This document shows positions 44,154-54,959 of a stretch of 64,000 bases of DNA, one piece after another (position 1 is the stretch's first letter; each line of letters opens with the position of its first letter). The notes below the pieces were generated by a model, which saw nothing but the letters and a program-made list of their open reading frames with translations, did no database searches and was not told where the DNA came from. The position numbers and the translations under genes were made by a program. The DNA comes from Gymnopilus junonius (Eukaryota > Basidiomycota > Agaricomycetes > Agaricales > Galerinaceae), in assembly GCA_015501075.1 (NCBI GenBank), contig JADNYJ010000061.1:145931-209930 (forward strand), given 5' to 3'.

Positions 44154-47100
44154 CTAAGTGAGAGATGAAAGAGGTCCGGGTTTGTCGGGGTAAGTGGAGT
44201 GAAAGTCAGAGATGAGGTCAGGCATGTGTTCGAGTTCAGTAGCTGGGAGCCAGGATTGTTCTTCATTGGTGCCTTCATAACCTAACCAGTGAACCAAGTA
44301 CAATAGTTTGCACTTGCATCGTTGATCAAGCTTGGAGTCGAGGACTTCAGTGATTTCATATTTGATTTCACCTTCGACTTCAACAGGCAGAGGCAGAGAT
44401 TGAGTCTGATTCGGAATATCATTCAGAGTAAATGGTTCCAGCATAGAAACATGGTAAACAGGGTGAACACCATGCATGGAGTCAGGAAGTCATAAAGTAA
44501 AAGAGTGTGTGCTGGCTTTGGCGATGATATCAAAAGGACCGTAATATTTTTTGGAGAGTTTCTTGGAGGGATGTGTGGTGCGGAAGAACTTTGCTTTGAT
44601 GAATGCTTGCTGTCCGACTTGGAAGTCAGGGGGCGGAGTGCATCAGAGGTCAGCAGAGACTTGATAACACTTTTGTGATTCAGCAATAGCATTCTTGAGT
44701 TCTTTGTGTAATTCATCTAGATCAACAACAAAATTGTGAGTGCAAGCAGAGGTGAGGTCACATTCAGGGTGGATAGCCATGTTAGGGTGGTAACCTTTAT
44801 TAGCAAAGAATGGTGAAATGCCAGTAGTAGCACTAGGAGTGTTGTTGTAAGCAAACTCTGCAAGGGGTAATAGACTTGACCAATTATCTTGCTGATAGTT
44901 GCAATAAATTCAGAGGTATTGCTCTAGTGTCTGATTAGTGCATTCAGTCTGGCCATTGCCTTCAGGATGGTATCCGGAAGTGAAATGGAGTTTCATGTCG
45001 AGTGCTTTTCCTAAGGATTGGAAGAAGCAGGAGATGAATTCAGGTCCACAGTTGGAGGTGACGTGTTCAGGGATGCCGTGCTTGGAGAACACATGAATGA
45101 TGAAAAGCATGGCAAGGTCTTCGGAGGTGCAAGCAAAGGTGGTCAGAATGAATATAGCTTGCTTGGTGAGTTGGTCAACAATGACTAGGATCATGTCGTG
45201 TCCGTTGGATGTCAGAAGGATTTCGATAAAGTCCATTGATATTGAATTCCAGGGATGTTTGGGGATCGGGAGCTGTTTGAGCAATCCGCAGGGTTTGTGT
45301 CATTGAGGTTTGGAACACATACATGTCGTACACAATTTGCAATACTTCTTCATGAAGTCTCGTAGTCCGGGCCAGGTGTATTCATGAAGGATAAGACTAG
45401 TTGTCTTATTTTGTCTAGGGTGTCCGGCGAGGATATGATCATGCTTGTGTTGGAGGATGCAGAGTTGGAGGTCAGATGCATCAGGAACATAAATGCGTGA
45501 TTCATGATGGAGGTAACCATCTGGATCAAGGGACCAGTGTGGTTTTGGTTCCTTCATGTGAGCAAGGTAGACCAGGTCAGAGGGTAGCACAGTGAGGATG
45601 TTATGTCAGAGTAGGTCAGAGTCCATGAGGGATACTGCATGGAGGGTGGGTTCAAAGAGTTGAGTGGCACAGAGGGATGCGGAGAGTTGTTCTTGGGTGA
45701 AAATAGGTCAGAAGTTGCTTGGGTTAATGCTTGCATAGTCGCTATTTCCCCCTTTGGGATAGACGTCCCATCATCTAGTTAAAGAGTCAGGTTTTGTACT
45801 GAGACATCCAGGGTGGAAGCAGATGACAAGGTTGAATTGGCAGAGATATTTGGACCAACAGGCTTGTCAGTGAGTAAGAACTTTGGTAGTTGCAAAATAT
45901 GTTAGATTCTTGTGGTTGGTGACAATGTCGATCAGAGCAGCGGAGCCTTCCAGATAATGTCACCATACTTTAAACATGTCGAAGATTGCTAGTAGTTCTT
46001 TGTCATGGGTGTCATAGTTGATTTCAGGACCTGTGAAGGTTTGTGAGTGAAATGCAACAGGGTGAATCTCATCATTGGAGGTGCAGATGGAGAGGATCAC
46101 TCCAAGTGTGTAGTCAGAAGCATCAGTTTCCACAATAATCAGATGGTCAGGAACCCAGTGAGTAAGTATCAGAGCAGTTGTAAACACTTTCTTGAGCTTG
46201 TTGAAGGCTTTTTGAGCAGCATCATTGAATTGCCAAGGGGTTCCTTTCCTAGTGAGTCGGGTGAGTGGAACAACAATGTTGGAGTAGTTGGAGATAAATC
46301 ATCGGTAGAAATTCGCAAAACCTAAGAAGGATTGAACATCCTTAATCTTCTTGGGTTCAGGCCAATCTTGGATAGTCTTGATCTTGCTTTCATCCATCTT
46401 GAGGCCTTCTGGTGAAAGAATGAATCCAAGGTAATTAACTGTGTTCATAGAGAAATTGCATTTGTCAGAGCGGGCATACAGACCATGTTGTCAGAGACAT
46501 CGGAGGACTTCGCGAATGTGTTCCTTATGCTGGGTAGGATCATCAGAGTAGATCAGGATGTCATTGAGGTAAACAATGACAGACACATCTAATAAATCAC
46601 TTAGTATGTCATTCATGAAGCATTGAAAAACGGCAGGTGCATTGGACAGTCCAAATGGCATAACATTTCATTCAAATGATCCATAGCATGTTTGGAACAC
46701 TGTTTTCCATTTGTCACCTTCTGCTATGCAGACTAGGTGATAGGCATGTCAGAGGTTGATGGCCATATAGATGCATGCTTTACCAGCAGTGGACAGGAGG
46801 TCAGAGATGAGCGGAAGTGGATATCGGTCTTTCTTCATGATCTTGTTTAATCCTCTAAAGTCGATGCAAAGTTGTAGTGAACCATCCTTTTTGCAAATGA
46901 AAAGGATCGGAGTGCCATGCAGAGAGGTTGAAGGTCAAATGAAACTGATTTGGAGGTGCTCATCGATAAATTCTCAGAGGGATTGAAGTTCAGATTGTGA
47001 AAGGGAGTACATATTTCCAACAGGAGGGGAAGTGCCAGGCTCAAGATTGATCTTGAGGTCATAAGGTCGATGGGGTGCGAGCATGTCAGCTTTAGATTTA

Positions 47101-47846
47101 CTGAAGACATCCACAAAGTCATGGTATTCAGGAGGAATACTAAACAGATCAGGCACTTCATTGGAGATGGAAGTGGCATGAGCAGAGATGGCAGGATTGG
47201 AGAGGTGAACTGTGAAACTTTGAGCACCAGGTAACTTGCATGCTCTTGCAAAAGCGGCTGCATTGATTAGCAAGATGTGAGGTGCATCAGAAGATGCTAC
47301 AGAGGTCGGAGGTGTCAGAGGTGTAACCATAGGAGTTGGCGGAGGAAGCAGAGGGGTCGGAGGTTCCAATAATGGAGGTGTAGGCAGCAGAGCTGGCCTA
47401 TGGGATGATGTCAGAGCTGGGTTGTCAAGTAGTTCAGAACAGAAGTCGATGCAGCCCAATTTCCAGTCAATCAATGGATTGTAATGGAAGAGCCAGTTAT
47501 ATCCTAGAACCAGAACACAGGAGGAGTCCAGCGAGGTTACAAAAAAGTCAATGGTAATAGTTTCACCAGAGGGGAATGTAATTGGAATGGAGAGGGTTTC
47601 AGTAATCATGTTGCCATAGGAGCCATCAATCAGTTTGAGCTTAACCGGATCGATCGGAGAAGGGAGTAAATTATTAGAATGGATAAAATTATTAGAATGG
47701 ATAAAATGGGTATCAACAAAACAATGGCTAGAGCCAGAGTCAATTAACATTAGTGACTTAAGGTTGGGTTGGAGTGGAGATGTTAATGAGAGTCGGAGAG
47801 AGTTGGGGTCAGAAAGAGTGGACGCATTGAGCCTTACTTCCTTCAT
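44154..47846 (-). pseudogene. pol: pol of gypsy B
   Basis: Protease LIDSGSSHCFVD near 47735. The segment linking protease to reverse transcriptase is in frame here, unlike in A. The reverse transcriptase motif reads YLND at 46560-46571. RNase H reads TDASDYTLGVILS and [13 protein letters not shown] near 46030-46130. The integrase has HKHDHILAGHPRQNK, SMDFIEILLTSNGH, VTSNCGPEF and YHPEGNGQTE, with a near-intact 124-codon core (45284-44910). The chromodomain (LDQRCKCKLLYLVHWLGYE) is intact. TGA stops replace Arg at several sites in the reverse transcriptase and at the RNase H/integrase border. Where A has TGA in the chromodomain, B keeps CGA, which shows the ancestral codon. Confidence 0.9.
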
Positions 47847-47905
47847 ATGCACACAGCCAGTGTCAACATGATCCCCAGTGTGTGCGAAGGGATGAGGACC
47901 ACTGA

Positions 47906-49212
47906 CTATTTTTTTGAATCCTTGGTGCTGGGATTCGAAACTTTGGTGGTGTGTGCTTTTGCCTTGGAGGTGGAGGAAGTGGACTTCGGACACTCACTAG
48001 CTCAGTGTCCAAGTGACCCACAGAAGAGGCAGAGATTGTTGTCGAAGCAGCATTTGCATTCTTCAGTGGTCAGCTTGCCATCCTTGCCAAGTTTGTGGAG
48101 ATGGAGTCAGAGGTTTTCGAGCTGGAGGAGTTGCCTAAGTTGTTCTTGTGGTTGGAAGAGAATTGTGAGGACTTATTGTTGTTGTTGTTGTTATTGCTGT
48201 GGTTGTGATTGGAATGTTTGTCTGAGGACTTGTTGGAGGTACAATTGGATGGTTTGTCAGAGGACCTTTGTGCATTCTTGTTCTGTTGGGGCTTCTCACA
48301 GACGTGTTCCCAGTAATGAGTGTCAATATCCTGGGCGAGCTCTCAAAGGTCTTCGAGAGTTTGTGGCTTGCCACGGCTAGCCATAATGTCCTTGATACAT
48401 TCCGCCAGACTGGAGTAGTAGCGGTGTCAGAGAGCGATGCTGTCCCAGTGTGAGTGAATAGACAAGTGCTTGAACTCGATGTTGTACTTGATGATCCTTT
48501 GGTTCTCAGGCATCTTCAAGTTTTCAAGGGCTACAGTGGCATCGGAGGTCAGATCGAATAGACCAAATTCAGACTTCAGCATGCCAATAAAGGCTTGCCA
48601 GTTGTCCATCCATGGTTCAATAGTTGTTGAGTCCAGTATTGCAGGCTCAAAAAATTCCATCGCAAGGCTGCGAAGATAGGAGAGGGCGAACGTAATCTTG
48701 TCTTCATTGGCAGTGTAGGCACAGTTGTTTCGGAAGTAAAGGTTACACTGTAAAATAAAACCGTTGAGTTTCCGGGTGTCAGAGCCATTGAAGGTGTCAG
48801 GCTCACAGGCTTTGGTCTTGGTAACCTTAGGGCTATTGTGATGCCTGAGCTCTTTGGTCATGAGCATCATAGCTTCAGCAAGATTCGGAGTGGGGTCATG
48901 GTCGGAGTTGTGATCAGAATGATCAGAGGGATTGGAGTGATTGGAGTGGTGGGGGTCAAAATTGTTGCCATCATCATAGGGGTTGGGTTCACCACCAGGG
49001 GAACCAGGAGCAGGAGGTGGCAATGGGTTGGGACTCGTTTGTCTCATTGATGAGGGTCCCGAGGGTAAGGGAGTCAGAGTGCTGAGGCTGGATGGAGGTT
49101 GTGTGTTTGGACGGTCAGGGTAGTCTCTGACATTCTGAATCACGATGGTGTGGGATTCATTTTGTCCAGCTGCATGGGAGTTGGCAGTAGTACAGGATGT
49201 TGTGGTGGGCAT
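47906..49212 (-). pseudogene. gag: gag of gypsy B
   Basis: Starts MPTTTSCTTANSHAAGQ and reads without a break for 261 codons through the capsid region to WDSIAL, where CTC-TGA replaces the CTC-CGA seen in A. It continues with HRYYS and MASRGKPQTLEDL. The Asn-rich spacer and the zinc knuckle region (about 47990-48060) follow. The zinc knuckle has lost residues through further changes. The frame closes with TAG at 47906. Confidence 0.85.
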
Positions 49213-49249
49213 AGTCGGGAGTCCAGAAGCAGTATGAGTTTGTATATAC

Positions 49250-49723
49250 TGTTAAGTTCTTGAGAAGGGAAGGGTGGAGCAGGCAGAGGAGATCCACATT
49301 GGAGCTACATCGGAGTATGTCAGTGTCGGAGTTGGTCTTAGCGTAACATATGTAGATGTAGGGTTGAGACTTCAGCTTCAATATGTGTGTTGCACTCCAT
49401 TGTCTGGATGTTGTCTTGAATTTTGGAGTTGGATCGGAATGAGAGAGTGGAGTAGAGAGCGTGGATTGATTAATGAACAATATATGAACTGAGGTACCTA
49501 ATAATAGTTCTAAGGTTTTTATACTATGGAGGAAACTAAGCAGAGACCATATGTGTACTAGTGAGCAGGCAGACATGTAAGTTATTCTGTGCTACTTGGA
49601 GTTGACTAGCTATGTGTAATCTAAGTGTCTATGTGTTCCGGGACTTGTAGTACTTCGAGGGGATCATGAGGTCAGAGTTCATATAGTCAGAGATCAGAGT
49701 TGGTTGGAGGCACATATATAACA
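49250..49723 (-). repeat. 5' LTR of gypsy B (474 bp)
   Basis: Inverse of the family LTR, reading TGTTAAG to CACATATATAACA on the plus strand. Confidence 0.95.
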
Positions 49724-49728
49724 TTATC
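49724..49728. repeat. Half of a split target-site duplication (TTATC)
   Basis: Inverse of GATAA at 37503-37507. Confidence 0.75.
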
Positions 49729-52558
49729 ATTAGTTCACACCTTCATATTATGAGCCATTCTGCACTTTCCCAAAGGTTTGAGGGCTTCTTTCCACCATGA
49801 TCTAGCCACTTGACCATTCGGAAGTTGAAGGTGTGCCCATCGAGTGACTTTCAGACACCAATTGGTGCCATCTGCAACCATGCTCCTGAGATAATGTAAT
49901 AGTGCACCAGCCTCATGGGGACACATGAGGCAATTGTACCTGTCTTGGGCACAGAGAAGGGCATAGCCTTGCCCTAGGTCAATGGTGCCACAAGGTAAAG
50001 GGGGTGATGGAGGGTCAAGATCAGGAATCATAGCTATTAAAGTATTTACCTGACATCTAAGCAGCCCACATTGAGAGAGGTTTGCATACAGATTGGATGG
50101 CTGTCGAATCTCTTTGCCTAGATTTCTGATGGTATATTCCATGGTCCACTGTGAAGAACACACTGGCGGACCAATTCTTGTGACTTCAGCAGTGAGGTGA
50201 AGTAATGCATGGATGCTTTGCCAACAAAAATGTAACTGGTCCACTCTTCCTTGATAATAAAGGGCCTCAAAATCTTGAACAAATGATTCCAGTAGATTGG
50301 CAGCCAGTAACAGGTCATCAGCATGAATGTGATGTTGTTGAATGATATGCATTGCTCAGACAAGCTTGCAAAAATGTGAATAGTATGGCTCCAGAAGGAC
50401 TCCATAGAGGAGAGCTGGTGCTAATCCATAAAGGTAGAGTAACCACTCCCAAGCTTTATAACCACTATTGATCTTTTTAGCAATATTATGAGGAGGCTGA
50501 TCAAATGAACCAGGGAGAAACGGAGTGGCAGCAGTGATGTCTCTGCCATGAGTCTCCCAAGTATCACTGTGGAGAATGGCCCATGGCCAGTTGGAAGGTG
50601 GGTCATTCTTCTTGTGATTGAAAACACCTTGCCATAATGGGACAAGTAAGTCCAAAAGGTTGAAAGTTCCCAGGTGCATGATATCAGAACGAAGCATTCA
50701 GGAATCCCTAGAATTCTATTTGGATGCACTCCTAAAAAGATTGTCAGCTTAGCTATACCAGTTTCTAAGTGTTGTTTCTTGTACTGAGTGTCATTTGGCA
50801 ATTTAAGAAGATGGTTGAGATTGGACAGATATAATTTGGATGAGGAAACTATTGAAATGGTGTATGGCAGATCATTGTGATCACATCCTGGCCTCACATA
50901 GTTGACAGGCTTCAAGAGGGCTGGGTAGTAGTGGGGACCATTTGGTTTATGTCTTCCTGGGACCAGGCAGTATAGCTGGCATCCGAACTTGCCATGATGC
51001 CCTACAAGACTATTCAACAAGGCCATTGCAGGCCCCTCGGCAGTGTTAAGCACAATAAACAGTTGTGAAGTAAAAAGCTAATTCTGGTAAGCATCCCAAA
51101 TAACTAGGCCTTCCCTCTGGAGTGCGCAGATGTGATGCAAACCTGGAAATAAATATGACTTGATGATCTTTGGTTTACCAGGAATAAACCCTCCAGGAAG
51201 CACAAATCTTTTCTTGTATTGTTCATCAGGTGAGAAGTCCATGATAACCCATATGTAAATTCAGCAATCTGATGCCTTGTGTGCATAGAGTTGGGCACCA
51301 TCAATGGAGAGCATAAGAACAATATTGTTGTCTGTAATGTTTCCACTTTGGACATTCTCGAGATAATCACTACCACAGTAGATGTCATCATATGAGGAGA
51401 GATTGCCGAATTTGGCCTGAAGCTCATGAATGAGCTCCCAAGTTTTCCATCACTGATAATAGAACTTCTTTGCACTTGATGCATCATGCCACAGAGCTTG
51501 CAAGATTGGACCAAGCAATATGGTATGGAACTCTTGCTGGGGCTTCTTCGTGACTGGACAGAGTTTAGGTTCACTGCATATCGGGCAGCAGTCGAGGTTG
51601 GTGAAGGGCCACATGAACACAAGACAACTATTTTTGCACATAGGGTGAACAACAGAGTCAACTCCTGTGATTTCACTAATGAGATGTTTCATCTGAGCAT
51701 ATAAAGGGACTTTATCTTCTGGATGTCTTTGTAGAATCGCATTCTGATTGGCATTGAAGGAATTGATGGAGGAGTTCATATTAGCAAGGAAGAGGTCAAT
51801 GCTGAGGCATAGGTCAGGAAGTGAAGTAATGTCTAAAGGCATCATTGGTGGGTTTCTCAGCTGTTGGATGGCATTCTTCTCTATTTTACAATGGATGTCA
51901 TCATGAGATGCAGACTGGAGTACCAAAATGAATTCAATGGAGTTGAGCAAGTCTTTGAGGTGAGCATTTTCAAAAAGATGTTCAAGATTTGGCCACGTTA
52001 AAGAATCCTCCAGCTGAGTAGTACTGGCATCATTATCTTGGTCACTGGGATCTGAGTCCAGGCATCCAGGATCAGGATCAGAGTTGATGTTGTTTTTGGA
52101 GTCTTCCAAGGTGCTATCAGAAGGGAATGGCTAGCATTCTGTAGCTAGGTCTGGAAAATCTGGAGCAGAAAAACTGCAGGAGCTAGGTGGTAAAGGATGG
52201 TTGGGTAGTTCAAGGGATGAGGTGAGTGCTTGAGATGCTTGAGGGTTGGTCTCAGGTGATGGTGCAAGTGCAATAGGCAAACATCTAGAGGGCTGAATGG
52301 ACTATATCTGAGCAAGCTGCTCTATCAACTTAGATTTTCAATTCAAAAACTTACAGACTCATGATGCCACTCACTGGCATCTTGAAGAGTGTCTTCTAGC
52401 TCTCTGAACTTCGCATGTTTCTTGTACAGAGCCTTGGATATCTCTTGTGTATGGCCTTTACAGCTGCCAATGCAGCTGCATGCAAAAGTTGGTTTTTGGT
52501 TTGCTACCTTCCCCTTTGTCATCTTGACTTTTTTGGCTTTGCTGGCAGTCTTGGGCAT
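49724..52558 (-). pseudogene. tnp2-like (CACTA) transposase, 5' and central part
   Basis: Exon 1 (52558-52355) starts MPKTASKAKKVKMTKG and holds the Cys cluster CSCIGSCKG. A GTAAGT intron follows, ending near 52301-52308. Later blocks are LPDLCLSIDLFLANMN, HPMCKNSCLVF, CCPICSEPKL, GAQLYAHKASDC, YKKRFVLPGGFIPGKPK, SYLFPGLHHICALQREGL, AEGPAMALLNSLVGHHG, GCQLYCLVPGRHKP, YVRPGCDHNDL, LETGIAKLTIFLGVHPN, and after a 1-nt loss near 50700 SDIMHLGTFNLLDLL, TWETHGRDI, KINSGYKAWEWLLYLYGLAP and LPNGQVARSWW. These are the standard blocks of fungal tnp2 (Transposase_21-type) proteins. Stops are mostly TGA at Arg positions. The gene breaks at a gypsy insertion site (TTATC) and resumes at 37503 on the plus strand. 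Confidence 0.85.
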
Positions 52559-53448
52559 GGTGGAAGGCAGTTAATTGAGAATCTGGAACTTCTAGAGTAA
52601 CATTGGGCTGGGACATGTTTACTATGAATGCTTTGCACCTCAAAACATTTGAGTTGATTTGGAGTGATTAAAGTATGATGTGCACAATGTGCAACACTAG
52701 CAGAGGTCATGTTAAGCAGTGTTTCATGTTCAAAAGAGGTGTGTGCCATGTTTCGCAAACCCTTTCAGGAGAGCGCATGCAATGAAGCAGTTTTGAACAG
52801 TGGATTTGACTGTTTTTAAATCAGATGTAATCGTGTGGCCGAAAAAGCAGATGAAGAATGTTCAGCATGTGGTTTCATATTATAATCACATTACACTGAA
52901 AACCCAGTCTGCCCAAAGTTTTACATAAGCTTTTCCACGGTTTCGAACTTCCATCATTTCATCTCATCCATGTTCTGTCGTTGAAGCGTACGCTTCCACA
53001 TCATGCTGATCGACATGTCCATCAGCGTCCTCCCACTTCCTAGATTGAATCGTGATTCCTGTGATCTTGAGGCTGGCCGTTACATGTATTACTGTCGCAA
53101 TGATGACTTTGTCAAATTTGCGAATCTGTTCAAGTCGTTCCTGCATTTGCAAATCCAGTTCGTACCTTTCCCTTTTTTTTTGGGAATGGCTACAGCTTTA
53201 TCTATTTTTTAACCAGTTGTTTGAGTAGTTTTTTATCAAAATGAATGCTGAAAGTATGTCTTACTCTATATCTCGACTTGATTAGTACTAATTGCCACCC
53301 ATTTTGAACAGGAATATTTCGCTTTTTCAATTTCATTGCTTAGCGCACCTCATAAGTCTGTGTCTTTTCTTTGAATACTTGAACCCCTTTGGCGAGCTGC
53401 TTCGACCCATCGCCGCCCCCGCCCTTTTCTCACAACGCCTGGTAAACC
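52559..53448. other. No supported gene
   Basis: Holds the 5' flank of the tnp2 gene. A frame at 52997-53212 (RLNRDSCDLEAGRYMYY, FVKFANLFKSFLHLQ) may be an upstream exon of the next gene but has no clear splice join. I could not identify the terminal repeat of the tnp2 element. Confidence 0.35.
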
Positions 53449-54556
53449 ATGTCCAGGTGGAACCTTCACAACCTCCTTCCCAATCCTTTTGCTGATTGTG
53501 TTTTCTTCCAATCCTCAAGCAATGAGCTTGTCGTCTATAGCCCAACTGCTGGTCAACACATTGTAATCGCATGGTGTGTGCCAATGCCATTTGGGTCTAG
53601 CATTACCTCACGTATTTTCGATAGGCCGACAACTCTTGATGGATGGCCTATTGTGCCCTCTGGCATAAAAAATTGGCTGCGTTCTCGAGGCCTTCATTGG
53701 CCATGTTTCTGTAGTCTTTTGCTGGGTACCTCAGTGTCCACGCAGATTGTCGAAGCTCTCAGTGGTGACATCTTTGCATTCTGTCATAAATTTCCATCTG
53801 CATGCCAGTTTTCCTGTGAGTATCTCTCCATTTCTGTCTGCTCATTTCTCACCATAAAACTTTAGTGAACTTGACGACACTGGCGAAGAGGTGACCCTTT
53901 TTTCAAGCTACCCGAACTTGCCCACCACTGGTATGTATACCATATATTGTGTTGTTTCCAAATTTGCTAACTGCTCGCTTTCAGCTAGCGGTTCCTTGCC
54001 TTCAATGGGCACTATTCTTGCAGATTTTCTCTTAAATGCGGCGCCAATTCAAGGACCATATTTTGAGGGGTACTGTGGTGAACATCGGATTGATTACCCA
54101 TCAGTTCTTCAGCTGGCTGGTGTTCCCTCGGGAGGGCAACTGCCTTCCAGGGCTCATTACCCTCGCCATGGTATGATGCCTTGTATTATCTTATGGCGCT
54201 TTGAAATACTGATACCTTGATCAGTTCCGAGGTCGATCTCTGCACCTATGCCAACCCCAGGTGCACATGCAATGTCTCCGTATCCTCGCTCCAGATGGTC
54301 TCGCTCTCATGCCCAACTCGATGAAGATGCTGGTGATGTCAGCAAGTCTATCACAGCTCCACTATGTTCTCGTGCAAAGACGCGCCACCATAAGAAAGTC
54401 ATGGGATCTGTGACCCTCCCTGCAGTGGCTGGCAATGCAGTCGAACCTTCTCAGGTTCCTTTCAATGTTTCTGCAGGAGGAGGGACCTCACAATCCTCGA
54501 ATGCCATTGCTGGCCATCTCATCTTAGTGATGCTGGGCCTGACTCTGATAGACTGA
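53449..54556 (+). CDS. Spliced gene of unknown function
   Basis: Exons at 53449-53815, 53866-53930, 53985-54170 and 54225-54556. The introns have donors GTGAGT, GTATGT and GTATGA and acceptors TTTAG, TTCAG and ATCAG. The phases agree at introns 2 and 3. At intron 1 they are one base off, so either a 1-nt change or a different start (ATG 53801) is needed. Exon 1 reads DCVFFQSSSNELVVYSPTAG and HIVIAWCVPMPFGSS, the middle ELDDTGEEVTLFSSYPNLP and MGTILADFLLNAAPIQGPYF, and the end carries a Ser/Gly-rich stretch and a hydrophobic C-terminus (AGHLILVMLGLTLID) that could be a membrane anchor or GPI signal. No family is recognised. It sits between transposons but is far less decayed than they are. Confidence 0.55.
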
Positions 54557-54959
54557 CGTGAGAGCATGAGCTCTTAGCTCGACTGGCAGGAAATGGTATC
54601 TATTCTTCCGATATGCATGGGTATGTAGAAATTTGTGGCAAGTGTCATTGCTACTTTCTCGCTAGTTACCTTGGTTCCCATATCGTCACCTGCAATGGTG
54701 ACTCAGATTAGATGTATCTAGACTTTTTTTGTTGATTGTAATAGAGAAAATGATGATCTTTTCTTGCAATTCTTAACATGATACCTCGTATCTCAGCCTC
54801 TAAGTTGGATAAAATATGAACCACATTGCTTTCAAGCCATTCAAGCTAGGACAATTATTTATAATGTTACTGTAAAAGAATGAGAAGTATTGATATCTAC
54901 AGGGGAGCATGGGAATCCTTTCTTTTTTGTCGCCTTTCTGGTGATGGAGCATGGAGGGA
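54557..54959. other. Intergenic, nothing recognised
   Basis: Space between two convergent genes, AT-rich, without frames or repeats I can support. Confidence 0.4.

Larger units (their letters stand above)
42409..49723 (-). mobile_element. Ty3/gypsy chromovirus, copy B (full length, inverted, inactive)
   Basis: 7315 bp, the same family as copy A, with 474-bp LTRs at 42409-42882 (3') and 49250-49723 (5'). Gag, pol and chromodomain run on the minus strand, and the antisense accessory gene on the plus strand. The flanks (AACAA on the left, TTATC on the right) do not match each other, although both LTR ends are complete. The right flank is the inverse of the base pairs behind copy C. This is expected if B and C are the two recombined products of an inversion. 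Confidence 0.95.

Noticed and set aside
54560..54640. tRNA-like string near 54570 (gagctcttagctcgactggcagg)
   Set aside because: No matching acceptor stem or T-loop could be found nearby.
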